Shown here piece after piece: positions 1 through 13,299 of a stretch of 64,000 nucleotides of DNA (within the stretch, counting starts at the first letter, position 1; each line of letters begins with the position of its first letter). This DNA is from Jackrogersella multiformis (taxonomy: Eukaryota; Ascomycota; Sordariomycetes; Xylariales; Hypoxylaceae). The stretch covers positions 1,240,001-1,304,000 of the forward strand of contig CADCXD010000002.1 in the NCBI GenBank assembly GCA_902806575.1. The letters are read 5' to 3'. A program made the translations under genes and the position numbers. Below the pieces are notes generated by a model. That model was not told where the DNA came from, did no database searches, and worked only from the letters and a program-made list of their open reading frames with translations.

Positions 1-434
1 GATGATCGGTTGCATTGCTGCGTATACCTCTTATTTTAACGTATAAAGGAAAATCCAACCTCAGATATCTCGAGGCACTGCCCTACTTGTAAATGCAATC
101 AGACAACCCACCCAGTCCCTGCCATGATGAGTGGAAAGAAATATAGCCTATGACCGAGCTAGCGATTGTTATGATGGGATGTATTTCCCGGAAAATATCA
201 GACGCTCGCTTGCTAAACATAGACAAATAAGAAAAAAGAAAACACCGAGATTATTATATATGCCAAACAGTCGAGAGTTCGCTCCTAGTTGATGCAAAAC
301 GCCGGTATGCCTTGGTGGTGCGATGTGATCTATGCCGCAGGTCCCTTATTCGAGTTGAGAGTAACCAATAACCGAAATTGTTGCTACGAGGTCGTTACCA
401 CCGGGTGGTGCTCCCCCGTGGTAGACGGTGGTTG
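1..434. other. intergenic, left edge
   Basis: No supported gene. It holds the 3' flank of the minus-strand gene that ends at 435, and probably its 3' UTR. Base composition is ordinary and there is no RIP-like A+T bias. Confidence 0.5.
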
Positions 435-1469
435 TCATATGGTCGTCGCATACTCTTGATATCGATCCCAGCCAAAACCACCGTATCCAACACCCATACC
501 TACACCACACTGCGCTGCTAACATGCTGGGAAGCGGCAACGCCGGAATCGGGGACGTTACCATCGGCGAGCTGTAGAACATCCCAGCTGAGGAGTACGGT
601 TGGCTGTACTGCATGGTCGGCGAAGGTACTTGGATTTCGTGCAGCGACATGTTAGCCCATATCGGCGAAGTCGACTCCACAGAGGACGTGACACTAGGGC
701 TAGATGGCAGCACGCGCCACGGCTCAACCGGCGCGGGCATGGCTGGTGAGGGGGTAGACTGAGACCAAATGTTCGCGCCCACTGGCGAACTAGGCAATAA
801 CGGCGGTTGGCGGACGACATCAACGATCTTCGGCGGCGGCGGTAGCAGGGGCTTATTCAGCAATCCCACAATACTGTTCTTGACCTCCTCGCTCTTCCCA
901 CAAAGTAACTCTCCAGCTCCCTCCTCTTCCAATCCCTCCAGAGCAGAAACGTGAGTCCTGAAGACGAACTTATTGATGGCCTGGAGGAAGTTCTCGTGCA
1001 ATTTCTTGGCGTGCTGCTCCTTCTCGGGCCAGTCGTAAGTATCAGCCTTAGCATTAACACAATATATTTCCTTGTGATACTCGATGAGCGATTCTATCGA
1101 GCCGGGTGTCAGCTTGTAGGCGACTTCATTCCGCAGCACCATATCGACGTGAACGATATATGCTTCGACATGTATGATCTGGTAGTTGAAGATGGCCTCT
1201 ATTAGCGGGTTAGAATCCCTGCGCAACTCAGACTCGGGCGCCTTAGGTAACATCAACGAAGTCAGCGTCCAGATAGCGTTCGACGACGATAGCGTCTCGG
1301 TCAGACATCTTTGGTGTTGCGGTATGCTGTTGAGCGGCCTCTTGACTCTGTTGATGCGCTTAAGAGTTTGTGTCAACCACGGTTCGACCTTTGAGCCCAA
1401 GACGACGTTGACGGATGATGCTCGGGGCGCAAAAGCGGCGGCCGAGGCCGGTAATAGCTGCGGGGGCAT
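435..1469 (-). CDS. hypothetical protein with Pro/Ser-rich C-terminal half
   Basis: An uninterrupted 344-residue reading frame ending in TGA; I do not recognise the family. Residues 1-190 look like a folded, mostly helical region, with acidic and aromatic residues and few prolines. From about 205 to the end the chain is low-complexity, rich in Pro, Ser and Thr (PPPP at about 210), with Tyr/Gly/Met near the C-terminus. That suggests a disordered tail. There is no signal peptide or membrane segment. The start is the first ATG of the frame; a further 5' exon cannot be excluded because upstream DNA to about 2.0 kb is pyrimidine-rich and leader-like. Frames on the other strand inside it are short and look like shadows. 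Real coding is likely from length and codon texture; function is unknown. Confidence 0.6.
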   Translation of the reverse strand: MPPQLLPASAAAFAPRASSVNVVLGSKVEPWLTQTLKRINRVKRPLNSIPQHQRCLTETLSSSNAIWTLTSLMLPKAPESELRRDSNPLIEAIFNYQIIHVEAYIVHVDMVLRNEVAYKLTPGSIESLIEYHKEIYCVNAKADTYDWPEKEQHAKKLHENFLQAINKFVFRTHVSALEGLEEEGAGELLCGKSEEVKNSIVGLLNKPLLPPPPKIVDVVRQPPLLPSSPVGANIWSQSTPSPAMPAPVEPWRVLPSSPSVTSSVESTSPIWANMSLHEIQVPSPTMQYSQPYSSAGMFYSSPMVTSPIPALPLPSMLAAQCGVGMGVGYGGFGWDRYQEYATTI

Positions 1470-2106
1470 TGTATATGTTCGGGGCTCTCTCGAGGAGGAG
1501 GACAGGCGAAGAAGAAGAAAAAAGTGACAAGGAATATTCCTGAAGGTGGTGGAGATGGCTTTGCGAAAGAGGTTCGGTCAGATGACGGGAAAGACGAATA
1601 CACTAGTAATAAAAATACGGCACCGGAACGAGACGAGGCGTACCCAAGACAAGACTTAGGAATTTAGCGTAGACGCCTATGACCGCAAATAGAAAGAAGA
1701 GAACGGTGGACGGTGGACGAGTATCTCGTGAAGAAGAAAGAAGGAGTGTAAGAAAACTCGTGTTGCCGGGTGGTGGGGGTGTGTTATAGCAATCCGTCTC
1801 CGTCGGTGCCCTCTCCCCCCCCTTGTATGCGCTTGTATGCTTGTAGTGTATGTTGTGTACGATGATGTTCTCCAACCGTTAGAAGCCATTCTAATCCCTC
1901 GGAGCATGCCTAGCTGCATTTCGATCAGGTCTGGTCTGGTTTTCCCATGGACGGCCCACCGTCTTGCATTAGGAACACCACCATTACCACCGTTACCACC
2001 ATTGAGACCACTACTACCACTACCACCTTTCAACGTAGTGTAGGTAGCATCCGCAGGCCAGGCGAGGAGGCACCGCACCGGCAAACGTAGGGCCCGAAGT
2101 AGCCAG

Positions 2107-2138
2107 GTAGACCGGTAGACAGGTAGACAGGTAGACAG
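2107..2138. repeat. 8-bp tandem repeat, 4 units
   Basis: Four head-to-tail copies of GTAGACMG (first GTAGACCG, then three GTAGACAG), followed by GTAACC. A simple microsatellite-like array in intergenic DNA. Confidence 0.8.
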
Positions 2139-2465
2139 GTAACCATACTGCTACCAGATAGCCAGCCCAGGTTTAGCTTAGCAGGCAGGCATCATAAAAA
2201 AATAAATCCACCGATACCACGGCCGATACATCCTGACCATCCCAGTCGTATGCGCGGCAAAAGAGGAGCAGCCCTGGTGACTGGTGACTCTTTTGGTGTG
2301 GCCCTGGTAGCACTGCAACCCAAGTGGGCTGTGTTGCGACTTGCATATTGCCATAAGTATCCTCATGGATATGCCCGAAAAAAAATGTTGTAGAGAGCAA
2401 ATGGGAGAACTAGCACTGAACCAAGAGAGCTGAAAATGCTGCAGTGTGGCCAGTGCATCAGCGCC

Positions 2466-2680
2466 ACCTACCTAGGTAAATCGCCTGTACCGGTACATGC
2501 CTACCTAGGTAGGTACCAGGTGGGTAGCTAAAATCCCTACCTACCTAGGTAGTGTAGGGGGGGAGGCCCTGGGCCTAATGCCCACTTCGTAGGCTGAGGT
2601 ACCCATGTACCCAGGTACCTAGTTTTTATTGTAGGTACCTTGGAACACTTTTTTAATCGGATATCATGTAGGTACCTAAG
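2466..2680. repeat. cluster of TACCTAGGTA palindromes
   Basis: A dense group of CCTACCTAGGTA, AGGTACCTAG and related self-complementary words. The same motif recurs dozens of times across intergenic parts of the window, so this is one cluster of a dispersed family. No transcript or protein is suggested. Confidence 0.6.
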
Positions 2681-5600
2681 TACTTCTTCAGGAAACATCC
2701 ATTTTTTATTCCCCCTATTATTTTGGACAGGTGTAACTGTGAGATGGTTATCAGCTATGCCAAATGCCTAATATCATAATGAAAACCGTTGAAACAGCAC
2801 AAGTCGTTAATGGGCATTTTTATGATTATTTTCTTATGGTGATGCTTAACATTTATGACCTATAACTTGCTTATAGCTTATGATGATGCTCTGGATAATG
2901 TTACTTACTATAGCGCCTACCTATGACTACCTAAGGCATATAAAAGAAGCAATATTACATATATACTATGTACCTACGCAGTTACATTCGTTTCATCTGA
3001 GAAGAAGTACCGATATCGCCGTGGTTGATCCCATCGTCCCATATGCAATGGAACTAGTTCCGTATTGAGTTCGTGAAATATTAATCCATTCTCTCGGTGA
3101 TTCTTTTGAGATGTGATATTCCACAGATTAACGTCGCATTGTAACATAACTATAAGCACAATGTCGAATTTGGAGATGTGATATCGCTGCTAGCTCGGGA
3201 TGCAAGGACCACGCTGCTAACAACCCCGAAGCACCATGAGGCTTAACAAGGAACGAACTACATATGTAGTGTATATACCTACGCATAGGGTCAGCCTCCG
3301 CCTGCGCTCTCTCATGCAGGCTACAGCTGTATGCAGATGAGCAGTAGCCCCCGTAATGACCGAAGGAGCCTTGTCGTTGCACTTATGCATGCTACCTGTT
3401 GGAGGATGGCCTAGAAACACATGTGGTAGCCGGGCTGATCTAGAAGTCCACCGTGATATAAAGAGTCCAATTCGCTGCCGGGAGATTGTCTGGGGCTCGC
3501 GCCCATCATATTTGGAGATTGCCGTATTAATGCGACCTACTGCTCCTTATCCATTGGAAGGGAGCTGAAACTAGTTAAGCAATATGAGGAATAACTGGTA
3601 AATATTGACTGATGTCGATCGACCGATGGGTATCCCTTTGATAATATCTGCATCCTTGCTATCAACCAGTAGGACACACCAGTATCTTGGAGCTGCAATG
3701 CGATGTTGCTATATGCTAGAGAGCTCCCGATGACTTGCATATGAACGAGAAGGGGATAACTAGACGCGTCGCCGCCTCAGCGAAGAACCTGAAACCTAGC
3801 AGATGAGCTATGCATACGCCTCGAGGAATAAGACTAGCGCTTAGCCGGAGTCTTCCTCTTCGAGCAAGATGCAGAAACGACCTTCGCCTCGGGTTGCTTG
3901 CCGTCCAGTATTTAGAGACAGAAACGGGTCTATCGAACGTTCTGTGTCTGGGGTGCAGTACCCGTAAGTCTACATAGCTGCATAAGTAGGTAGCAAGAGC
4001 TGCAAGGGAGGAGGGTAATCTTCCACACTCATAGAGGCGCTTACAGCGTCAAGGAGCTAGTCGATGGGGCACACATAGTAGCGATATGAGGCATCATAAG
4101 ATCGAGCCCACATTGTGCGTGTGTATTACCTGATAAAGACGAAGACAAGAGAGCAAGTCCGTCTGACCAAAACTAGAGCGATGTCGAGATTGAACGAGAG
4201 CCAGTCGATGGCATATGTCGAGGCTTGAACCCATGTTAGCGGCAGAAGGTGAGTTGAGGTCTGTCGTCGCAATATGGCTTCCTCGGGATTTTATTGGCTG
4301 ACGCTTATGAGCCGGAAAAATATTAAGGTGGAGAGATAATGATTCGAGGTTGAATTTCCATTGGCTCTAAAATCAACATAATCAGGGAAGCACCAGACGA
4401 ATTTCCTGGGGGCTTCTAAGTCTAGACGTGAGTGAAACGAAAATAAAAATTAGGTTAAGCGAATGAGAATTTGAGAAAAAGGAAACTCGACTCAAATTTC
4501 ATCAAAATAAGCTCAGGGGTTAAACAAAAAGGGGGGCTCTTCTCCAGATCTTTTATCAAGCAATTTCCTCATCTGGAAGATAGCTATCGCCTATTATGGC
4601 ACCGATTTACACTTAAACTTTAGTTCCCGTGCCGGAATATAGTAGTATCCATAGGACCTATAGTGTTTAAGCTGAGCTCCGAATCCAGACAAACCGAAAG
4701 AATAAATTGAAAATGTTCTTGGCTTCTTTTTGACCGTAGCTAATACCTAGGGTATCATCTTGTGAGTCACTTGATAAAGTACGAAGCAACCTATCGTCTG
4801 TTGGAAACCCCGCTAGACCGATCTTTGGCGGGTTGAAGCTTCATCGTGTTAGGAAGCGCGTCTAAAGATAAAAGGCCGTTGGGCAACACGGCTCCTATGA
4901 CGAATCTGTCCTTCGAATGTGAGCGTCATACGTCGATTCGTCTTGCATAATCAAGTAGGTAATGCCGAATCTAAACTCATATGGATCCTGCAAAGAATCA
5001 GTCATGTGGTCGAGATTTAATACGCTTATATCAGAGACGAGATAAGATCAACACGCCCGTGTATTAATCATTGGAAGATATTGTCCACCTGTCTCGGTCA
5101 ATGGAGGTCTAGGAGAAACAATACAATTGGCCGAAAAGGCGAATATTTTGAGTGAGCGAGCTTGATGATTGGAGATAGTGTACCTACCTAGTGTAGGCAC
5201 GGAAATGCAATACTGGGGAAGAGATCGGAGAGAGAACACAATGGATTGGGGCTGCCGAACCTCGAAGTCACTTGATTGATTGATATGCTGCAAGGCCCGG
5301 ATATCCTTGACATGTGGCCCGTGCATTTTGACTTCACGGTATCCATTTTAGTCCCGAATATCGGTACGTACCTAGGTACATATACTTCCAAGGTTAAGTA
5401 GGTACCTCCCTGCTACCTAAAGCTCGGTGCAATCCATTGCAGGTGCAGGTTAGAAACGGCCTCTCCGTGATCCGCAGTTCCGTACTTTGCCGCCTCACTT
5501 TCCATGATTTTTATGGTACCTAGGTACATACCAGGTAACAAGCCACGTCGCTTATGACTTTATGCGCGCCTATCCGTTGAACGTCATCATGTTTAAAATC

Positions 5601-5812
5601 GGAATAGACGCTACCGAGGTAAGAATACAGGCAGTCAAAATATCCCTTGGTACTACATGAGCCCTCGTCAAGATTCACGAATCAATAAAAGACCTAGGTA
5701 TGGAATACAAGCTTGAGGCGCGATAGCTCACATAATAGAGAGGCAACCCAATGGCAAATGGTACCTGGGCAAAGCCTTCATGACCCGCATTGTCTATCCC
5801 ATCTAGCGTTAG

Positions 5813-6187
5813 ATGATTCAAAAGCAGATCCATTGCTGCGAGTTTACATGTGCATACATATGTACATGCAGTTCAAGGGTTCTATCATGCATTAGTGGAA
5901 TCTCGGGACCTGGGCGTAAGAGCAGCCGCCAGAGAGAGGTCAATTCTCCAGTCTATCAGGACAACATCAAATCCCATCAGGAGACTTGGCCTTTAACTAG
6001 GACACCAAAACACCCTTTCTTCTGCAGGGACGCGCAATACGAAGCGTTCCTCTCTCTCGTATGCGACAACCTCAAGCGCTCTAGGCGCAATGATAAGCTT
6101 ACCAAATTGGCAGAGAAGCGGATGGCCAGTAAATTCCATCGCATTGAAAGGGATGTAATTAAGGGCCGAGTAGAACCTCGATATTAA
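5813..6187 (+). CDS. possible small ORF or exon fragment
   Basis: A 124-codon frame whose second half (from about codon 60) is rich in Lys/Arg and reads like a helical basic segment. A possible 3' splice site (CTGCAG) sits just before GGACGCG at about 6,027, so the real unit could be a single exon. I recognise no family and there is no obvious partner exon. It could be a chance frame in intergenic DNA. Confidence 0.2.
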   Translation: MIQKQIHCCEFTCAYICTCSSRVLSCISGISGPGRKSSRQREVNSPVYQDNIKSHQETWPLTRTPKHPFFCRDAQYEAFLSLVCDNLKRSRRNDKLTKLAEKRMASKFHRIERDVIKGRVEPRY

Positions 6188-9100
6188 ATCTCTGCGTATG
6201 GATATACATACAAACGACGTCGACGGCTTATCGCCGCTCGTTGCCGAGTTCGTAGTTTCGAGATTAGGACATGAAGCCTCTTGTGATCCTTACATAACAC
6301 ATGCTCTTCCGGCAATCGTTGCTTGCTCAGTCCCAAAATAGCGTTGGAAAACGTGGAGTGGTAGAGTTGCATTTACTGTGGCTTGCTCACCTGCCGAGCC
6401 TCTTTCTACCTGCCTAGTAGTAGGTACCTAGGATATAAGGTGTGTAATACCTTACGTAGGTAGATAGTGAATACGAATTTAACTCGATCTCTACTACGAC
6501 TGTGGCGCAGGCTCGGCAACCTCTGAATGAAACATTTAATCCTTGCTTTCCTGTATAGATACTTCTATGGAAGCTTGTTGCGTCAACTGCTCCGCACGTA
6601 CATATGCATGTCTAGAATAAGTCAGTTAGTGACCAATTCGGGTACCTAACAATTTAGTGTACCTAGGTAGGTAACTCAAACAATTCTTTGTTTACTAGGT
6701 ACTTAGGTACATAGGTAGAAACAATAATGGCTAGTGGGATACCTACCTAGGTAGATAGGGAACTCGGCAGCTGCTCAGCTACCAGGTACCAACAATCCTA
6801 CCAGGTCTCGAAACAAAGCACATGATAGTTGAGGCGAATCTTGTCCAAGCTGTCCTCTCCAAATCCATGTGAAGCTGAAAGAAGCAAGCTGTAGGTACTC
6901 AGGCGCATACCTACTACCGTGTTTGAATATCTACTTAACCTAGGTACTTAGGTATGCGGGGTTTGCCGATCATAAACCTGAATATTAAGGCTGCCTACCT
7001 GGTAGGTACCAAGGTATAATTACACGTAGGCTGGTAAGTTATACCCAATGTGGCTGGGCTCCCTAGTAATCCAACATAGATCCTGGGGGAAATGTGGCTG
7101 TGTAGTTGTGCAACTTGAAAAATCCCCTGTCGCCAGCGCATCGCTACGCAGCTACGTTACTTATTAGCCACATCTTCTGCAGCTTGTTACACCGACTCCA
7201 CGACTCAACAACCTAACAACCTAACAACCTGAGATTTCTTGATCATTCTCCACGTTCAAACATCTTTGAGCTACGGTCATCTATACATAACCGAAGTTGA
7301 TGACCTCATACCTAGGAGATTTGATCCTTGAGGATGCGGAACATCCGAATCCGCTATCAACACTACGGACTTGCAGATACCTAAGACGAAGCAGAGTAAC
7401 GTCCCCAAAGAACACGAAAAGACCCACGTTGCAAACTCCACGCATTTGCCAATGCGTCTATTTAGGCGCTTCACTGAAATCAAATTTGCCTCTTCTTGAC
7501 GTATTCGCATTTTTGCCTGGTCCATGTCGTGTCAACGGCCCACTGGCCTGACCCGGTCTGCGGCGAAGACACCAGGAGGCCTCCTAATAGATGGCAGCGG
7601 TTGTTAACAGCTTCTAGGTTAAGAAGTTTTCGACCACAGAAGATCAGGGCGGACGACTATTAGGCACGATCCCGCCTGCTGAGATCATTCGAAAGCGTGG
7701 AACAAGCCTCGGGAACATCGGAGAACCTGAGCGAGGAGCTTGCATCGCTTCCATGTTATTTTGGTTTATCGATTGGCTACCTCAAAAGCACGGCAATATC
7801 GAGCCGCGTCAGTCCATCCTCGTTAGGTCCGCCCCAGGACAATCATTGCATCAAGGGTGTCGGACTGGTCCGACATATGCCGTGAAGTCTACGAAGTTGA
7901 CCTGTTAGATCATATCTTCTAAGTCAGGAGGCCAATATGAACCTTGTGCTCAAGAGAGAATCGGTGAGTCTTTTGGGTATGCCTAAGCTGCCCAACAAGA
8001 AAGTTTCGGGCTTCGGGCAGGAGCTCGTTTGGGAAATGGACAAGCGGGAAAAAACGTCTCCAATTTGCTAGGAGTTCACATCGCCCTTCCTGCAGTATTG
8101 GTCGTACGACGATTAAAGGGGTTCGTACGAGAGGACATTAGGTTAGTGAGATATGAGTGAGCGATGAGTCATATGGATCAAGTAATATGAACCAGCCATC
8201 CATGGTATCTTAGCGATGTGCATCATTGCTGAGAATATCTCTCATACCTAGTCCCATACTTTGAATAGCTTGACTACATAGTTAGTGCCCAAATAGGATA
8301 TCACAGAAGAAGAGTGACGATACGAGATCCAATGTCCCAGGCTAATCAGTGGATTATTTTCACCACGAGGGCGGCTAACACACTAGGTTATATGAAACAT
8401 CGGATGGGTTAAGGAGTGATTCGTACTGTTTTGTGGATAACATAAATCAGTAGCACGGCATAGTTTACTAGCCTACTAGAGTATATGGCAAGTCTTTGTT
8501 AACATGGCTTTGTTTTATATCTAAGTTAATTACTAAATGCTTAGTTAAGGAAGTTAAGAAAGCTCCTGATTATCTCAAGATCCTGCTCCTTGGGAAATTC
8601 TTGACACTTATCAAATAAGATCACTATCTATGAAGTCTACTGCTCTCTTACTACCTTGCAGTGACAGGATGATGATGACGATGATAATGTTTACGTCCGG
8701 AGGACGTATGCAAGTACTTAAAGATGATGATGATGATGAGTCTGTTAACGTCCGGATAGACGTATGTATCTATCTAGGAGGGAGCTACATACATCAGCGC
8801 GTTTGGTAACGCATAGGACGTCCAGAGTACCCCGAGGGGCAGAGCTGGAGTTCCGCCTGACATAGGAAAGAGGCAAGTACTTAAAGAGACATACATCGCG
8901 TGTATTATTACGCATAGGACGTCTAAAGTATCCCCTTGCAGAGGGACAGAGCTAAAGTATCGTTTGACATAGGAAATCCACCGCTGTTCCTGTCCTAAAG
9001 GCATTACCATAGCTACCTGTTAGCGTCGGCGCCAGCTACCCGACCTTCACCAGGAGAAAACCCCAAGCACACCTTCTTTATAGCAATTCCGTACCACCAT

Positions 9101-9471
9101 CCTCAACGCCCCAGTATGCCCAAAGGAAAAACCTGAGTCGGACCTGGTTAATCCACAGCGGGATTTGAACCTAAGGTTTAAATTAAGTACTGAAGTGGTT
9201 GTATAGTTCTTTGATGATGATGATGATGAGTTCGTTTACGTCCGGAGGACGTATGCTATCTCGGTGACTACATACCTGCATCGAGCGCTTGATAGCACGA
9301 AGGACGTCCAGAGTACCCCTAGGGGCAGAGCTGGAGTATCGCCTGACATAGGAGAGAGAGTATAATTCTTTGATATGTACCTGGGTAGGCAAAATGTTTC
9401 CTTGCTTCCTTATTTGAGATTTCTTAAATGTTATTTTCAATTTATAAATTCTTCATGGTTAAAGAAACGAT
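6188..9471. other. intergenic region left of Gypsy element 1
   Basis: No supported gene. It contains palindrome clusters at 6.42-6.45, 6.66-6.76 and 6.93-7.02 kb, short unconserved reading frames, and a degenerate repeat family at 8.69-9.36 kb. A+T content rises towards the retroelement from about 9.38 kb. Confidence 0.5.
8690..9360. repeat. decaying repeat family: GAT runs, ACGTCC/GGACGT inverted repeat
   Basis: Three diverged units share GTTTACGTCCGGAGGACGTATG-like openings (about 8,693, 8,738 and 9,239), often preceded by GAT triplet runs. They also share a body with GGACGTCCAGAGTACCCC, GGGGCAGAGCTGGAGT and CGCCTGACATAGGA (about 8,782-8,871, 8,885-8,975 and 9,265-9,355). ACGTCC..GGACGT and CCCCNAGGGG are inverted repeats. 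On the minus strand the units give related short peptides, which reflects DNA duplication rather than proven coding. Probably fragments of an old mobile element next to the Gypsy insertion. Confidence 0.6.
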
Positions 9472-9476
9472 GATAA
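9472..9476 (+). repeat. target-site duplication GATAA, left copy
   Basis: GATAA directly precedes the LTR start TGTTATACGG. The same five bases follow the 3' LTR at 16,398-16,402, as expected for 5-bp Gypsy integration. Confidence 0.85.
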
Positions 9477-9789
9477 TGTTATACGGATAGGCTCCACGAA
9501 GCAGAATATGATCAATATATATATGTATGTTGGTAAATACAAGATGTATTGGAATTTATAAAATAAAGTTATTAGATGAGGTTAATTAGAAGATTTGATT
9601 AATATATGTAAAAATAAATTAATAAGATTAAGAAAGCATTAATAACGTTTAAAAAAATATTTAAATTATATATATATAAGTTATTACGCCTTATTTTATA
9701 AGAAGAAATAAAAGGTAAGGACTTTAAGATTATAAAGAATTATAATTTAAAATTAAATTATAGTTTTAAGCTTTATTACCTTTATTATA
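9477..9789 (+). repeat. 5' LTR of Gypsy copy 1
   Basis: 313 bp, from TGTTATACGGATAGGC to ...TTTATTATA (ancestrally TTGTTACA as in the 3' LTR). It aligns along its whole length with the 3' LTR at 16,085-16,397. The first 60 bases are only lightly mutated; the inner part is strongly A+T-shifted. Confidence 0.88.
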
Positions 9790-12700
9790 GATAATTTTTT
9801 TTTATTTTAAGAAAATCTTATTTTAAGAAAATACGTGCCTTTTAAAAGAAAATTAATCCTTTTATTAAATTATTTTATTTTAGTTATTTATAAGCGATTA
9901 ACTTGCTTAAAAAAGTTTTTTATTAAAACATATTATATTAATATTATTTATTAATCTTATTATTACGTACGTTATTATAATTATAAAAGAAACTTTATAT
10001 TTTATTATTTTTTAAGTACTTAAGTTAAGTATTTATATCTTAACCTTATTATTTATTAATTTATAAGATTTTAAATTATTTTTATTAAACAATAAATAAT
10101 CTATCGAGTTTTTAATAATACTTTTCTTACGAGATTTTAAAGCTAAAAGTAAGCATAAAGAAAATTACCGTTTATAAGAATTTATTAAGATTAAACGACG
10201 TTTTAATACGCAATTCCTTATTAAGATATTTAAAATAAAGAATATATCGCTTTAAGATCTTTTTCTTATCCCTAAATTATCTTAATTTAATAACGATAAT
10301 ATTATGATCCTTTATAATTTTTAAGATTATAAAATAATTATACGAAATGTTTTTAATATTAATAATATCGGAATTAGTTTTAATAATTTTTTTATATGGT
10401 TTATTAAGCTTTATTAAAAAATATACGATAATTATTATATTATTTAAACATTTATTATTATCGTTACGGGTAATTAGATTATTAATAAAGATTAAATCTA
10501 AAATTAATATAATATGGTTCGAATAATTTATAATATAATAGTTTAATTTAATTAGATCGGTATAATGTTAATAAATAAATAAGTAACTTACTTTAAATAA
10601 TAAGTTTAATAAGTTAGTTTAGATTTTTTATAATAAGTTTAAGATATAATTACTTAATATATATAAGATAATTAAGCTCGATAAAAAGTTATTAATAAGT
10701 TTAAAGAAATGGTTAGTTATTATTAATAAGTTTTTTAAATTTTTTATTAAGATATTAAGAAGTAAAAAGATTTTTAATAAAAAGTAATAAATTAAGCTTA
10801 TATTAAAGAATTTTAAATTAATAACTTTTTTGTAAGAAAATATATAAACCTTGCGTATATTAACGTAAAGACTTACCGTTAATTTAATAATTTAAAGGTT
10901 TATACTTAAGTCGTTTTTAATAAATTTAATACTTAATTAATTTTTAATAAATTAATTAATATTAATTCCGTCTTAAAAAGTATCGAAAAGCGTATTATAT
11001 TAAAAATGTTAATTAAATTAAGTTTTTTTAATCGAAAAGACTTAATATATTTTAGAATATTATTTATTAAATATTTTAATTTAGAAGCTTAAATAAAGAA
11101 CCTTTTTTTTTTATAATCTTTTTTATAAATTTAAATTAAAAGAATAATTAAAAGGGCCCGAGTATAATTTAATTTTATTAAAATTAATCTTTTTATATCT
11201 AAAAATAATAAGAGAGGAATTTTCTTTAAAGAGGCTACCGGAACATTTAATAATAATTTAGGCGATTCCGATTTTAATAATTAATTTTGGAACCTTAAAT
11301 TATTTAGGGACCTTTTTAAAGGATTATCCCGGGATAATTTTACGTTTTTATATAACGACGAAGATCCTTTATTTTAAAATAATAACGATTAATTATTTAA
11401 GACTTTAAAACGATTAATTTATTCCTTTTACGTAACGATTATCGTTAATTTAATATAATTTAATAAACTTATCGTTTATAATAAAAAGGATCTCGTAAAG
11501 TTCTAAATTTAGTAAATAAAAGTTAAGATATATTTAGAAATATATGCAGAGAATTTTCTTAAAGATTTTTATTATATTAATTAAATTAAATCGTTATTAT
11601 TTAAAAAAGCATAGTTATAATATTAATAACGTAAAAACCAAGTTATATAGTTAAAAGTCTTTAATATTTAAGTAGTATACGTTATTATTTTTTAAAAACA
11701 TTTTATAAACCTTTTAAAAAGGTATTATAATTTAAAAAAAATAAATAAGCTTAAATATTAAAGAGACGTTATTTAATATTTTATTAAATTATTAGACCTT
11801 AATAAAATGATTTAATAGTTTAAAATAACGTTTTAAAATTATATTATTAAAACCTTTTTTAACGAAATTATTAAATTAATTTATTCTAAATAAGGAAAAC
11901 TTCCGGATATAAATAAAAAATTTCTTGCCGTTATTTAAGAAGTAAGTTAAATATATAAAAATATATTAATTAATCCCGGTATTTCGGGAAAAGGAGGGCC
12001 CGTTTCGATTTAAAAGCCCTTAAAGTTAGGTTAAGTTAATTACGAAAAGGAGAATCGCTTTAATTTAAGCTAAGATTAATCCTTAAAAAATAACAATAAA
12101 CTTAAAAACGAAGGTAAGTTAAGATTAAATTAAAAAGATAAGGTTTAATTTAATAATAAGGATATTTTAAAAGGAATTAATTAAATAAATATAAATTAAC
12201 AAAAAAAAAATAAGAAATTTTATTAACGTTATAAATACGATAATTATTAAACCTTTTTTTTATTTTATAAAAAAGGATATTAATAATAAGGACTTATTAT
12301 TAAACCTAAATAAAGTTTTTTCCGTAAAATAACCTCGAGATAATAATACTTAACTTATACTTTTATTATAAAAAAGGGTACGAATAAATATAACCTTACG
12401 GGAATTATCTTATCCTTAAATTATAAAAATTAAAAATTCCGATTTAAATTTTTAAAAGGCCTTAACGTTACACTTCGTCGGATCTTACGGCTAAATTAAG
12501 ATAAAAAACGCCGAGCCGTGATAATTAAAAAATTAGCCGAAAATAAGATAAAGGTTATAAAAAAATCTTACTTAAAATTAATTTTAAGATATAAACTTAT
12601 TATTAATATGATATTATTATATAATAAAAATAAATATTAAGTATAAGTATTATTAAATTCCGAAAGCTTAATTTTAATAATATTTTTTTTTAAAGTAAAA

Positions 12701-13299
12701 AAATAGAAGTTGTTAATTATTAAAAGATAATATATTCGATTTATATTAACCTTTAATTTAATTTAAGTTTTTTTTATAAAACGTTATTATATCGATTCTT
12801 TTATTTTTTACTATTAAAAAGATTATTTCTTCTAAATTAATTTTAAGCTAAATATTTTAGATAACGAATGCGATATTATTATATTATAATGGTAAATAAA
12901 AATCCATAAGCTCGTAAATTTTTTTTTAAACTTTAAAAAAATTAAGTTTAATTCTTTTTATTATTAGAAATATTATATTAACTTAACCTTATATAACTTT
13001 AAGAAGTTAATTAATATGGCGGTAGTAAAAAATATTGAAGTAAATAAAACGTTAAAGAATATTCTTAAGGAATTTTATGAATTTATATATATTATAATTA
13101 AAGAAATAAAGTAATATTTTTTAAATTATTAACCTTAAAATTATTTTATCGATTTTTAAGAAAAAAGATATCTTTTTAAGGACCTTTTTACGTTATAAGC
13201 GAAAGGGAACTTAATATACTTAAATTATAGTTAAATAAAATAATTAATAATAGCTAAATCCGGAAATTAACCTCGTTTTATATAATATTTATAATGTTT

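Larger units (their letters stand above)
1470..5812. other. gene-poor intergenic region
   Basis: No supported gene. 1.5-2.1 kb is probably promoter and leader of the minus-strand gene (pyrimidine tracts, Thr/Pro-like triplet runs near 1,980-2,035). The rest holds only short, unconserved reading frames on both strands, clusters of TACCTAGGTA-type palindromes (2.47-2.70, 5.37-5.53 kb) and an 8-bp tandem repeat at 2,107. Confidence 0.5.

Noticed and set aside
1677..2084. 135-codon minus-strand frame with Gly/Asn run
   Set aside because: Low-complexity triplet repeat (CCACCGTTA-like) in leader DNA of the hypothetical gene; no conserved features.
9121..9180. tRNA or SINE on the minus strand (GGTTCAAATCCCGCT, like a B box/T arm)
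   Set aside because: No acceptor stem, A box or anticodon arm could be found at the right distance; a single 11-base match is not enough.
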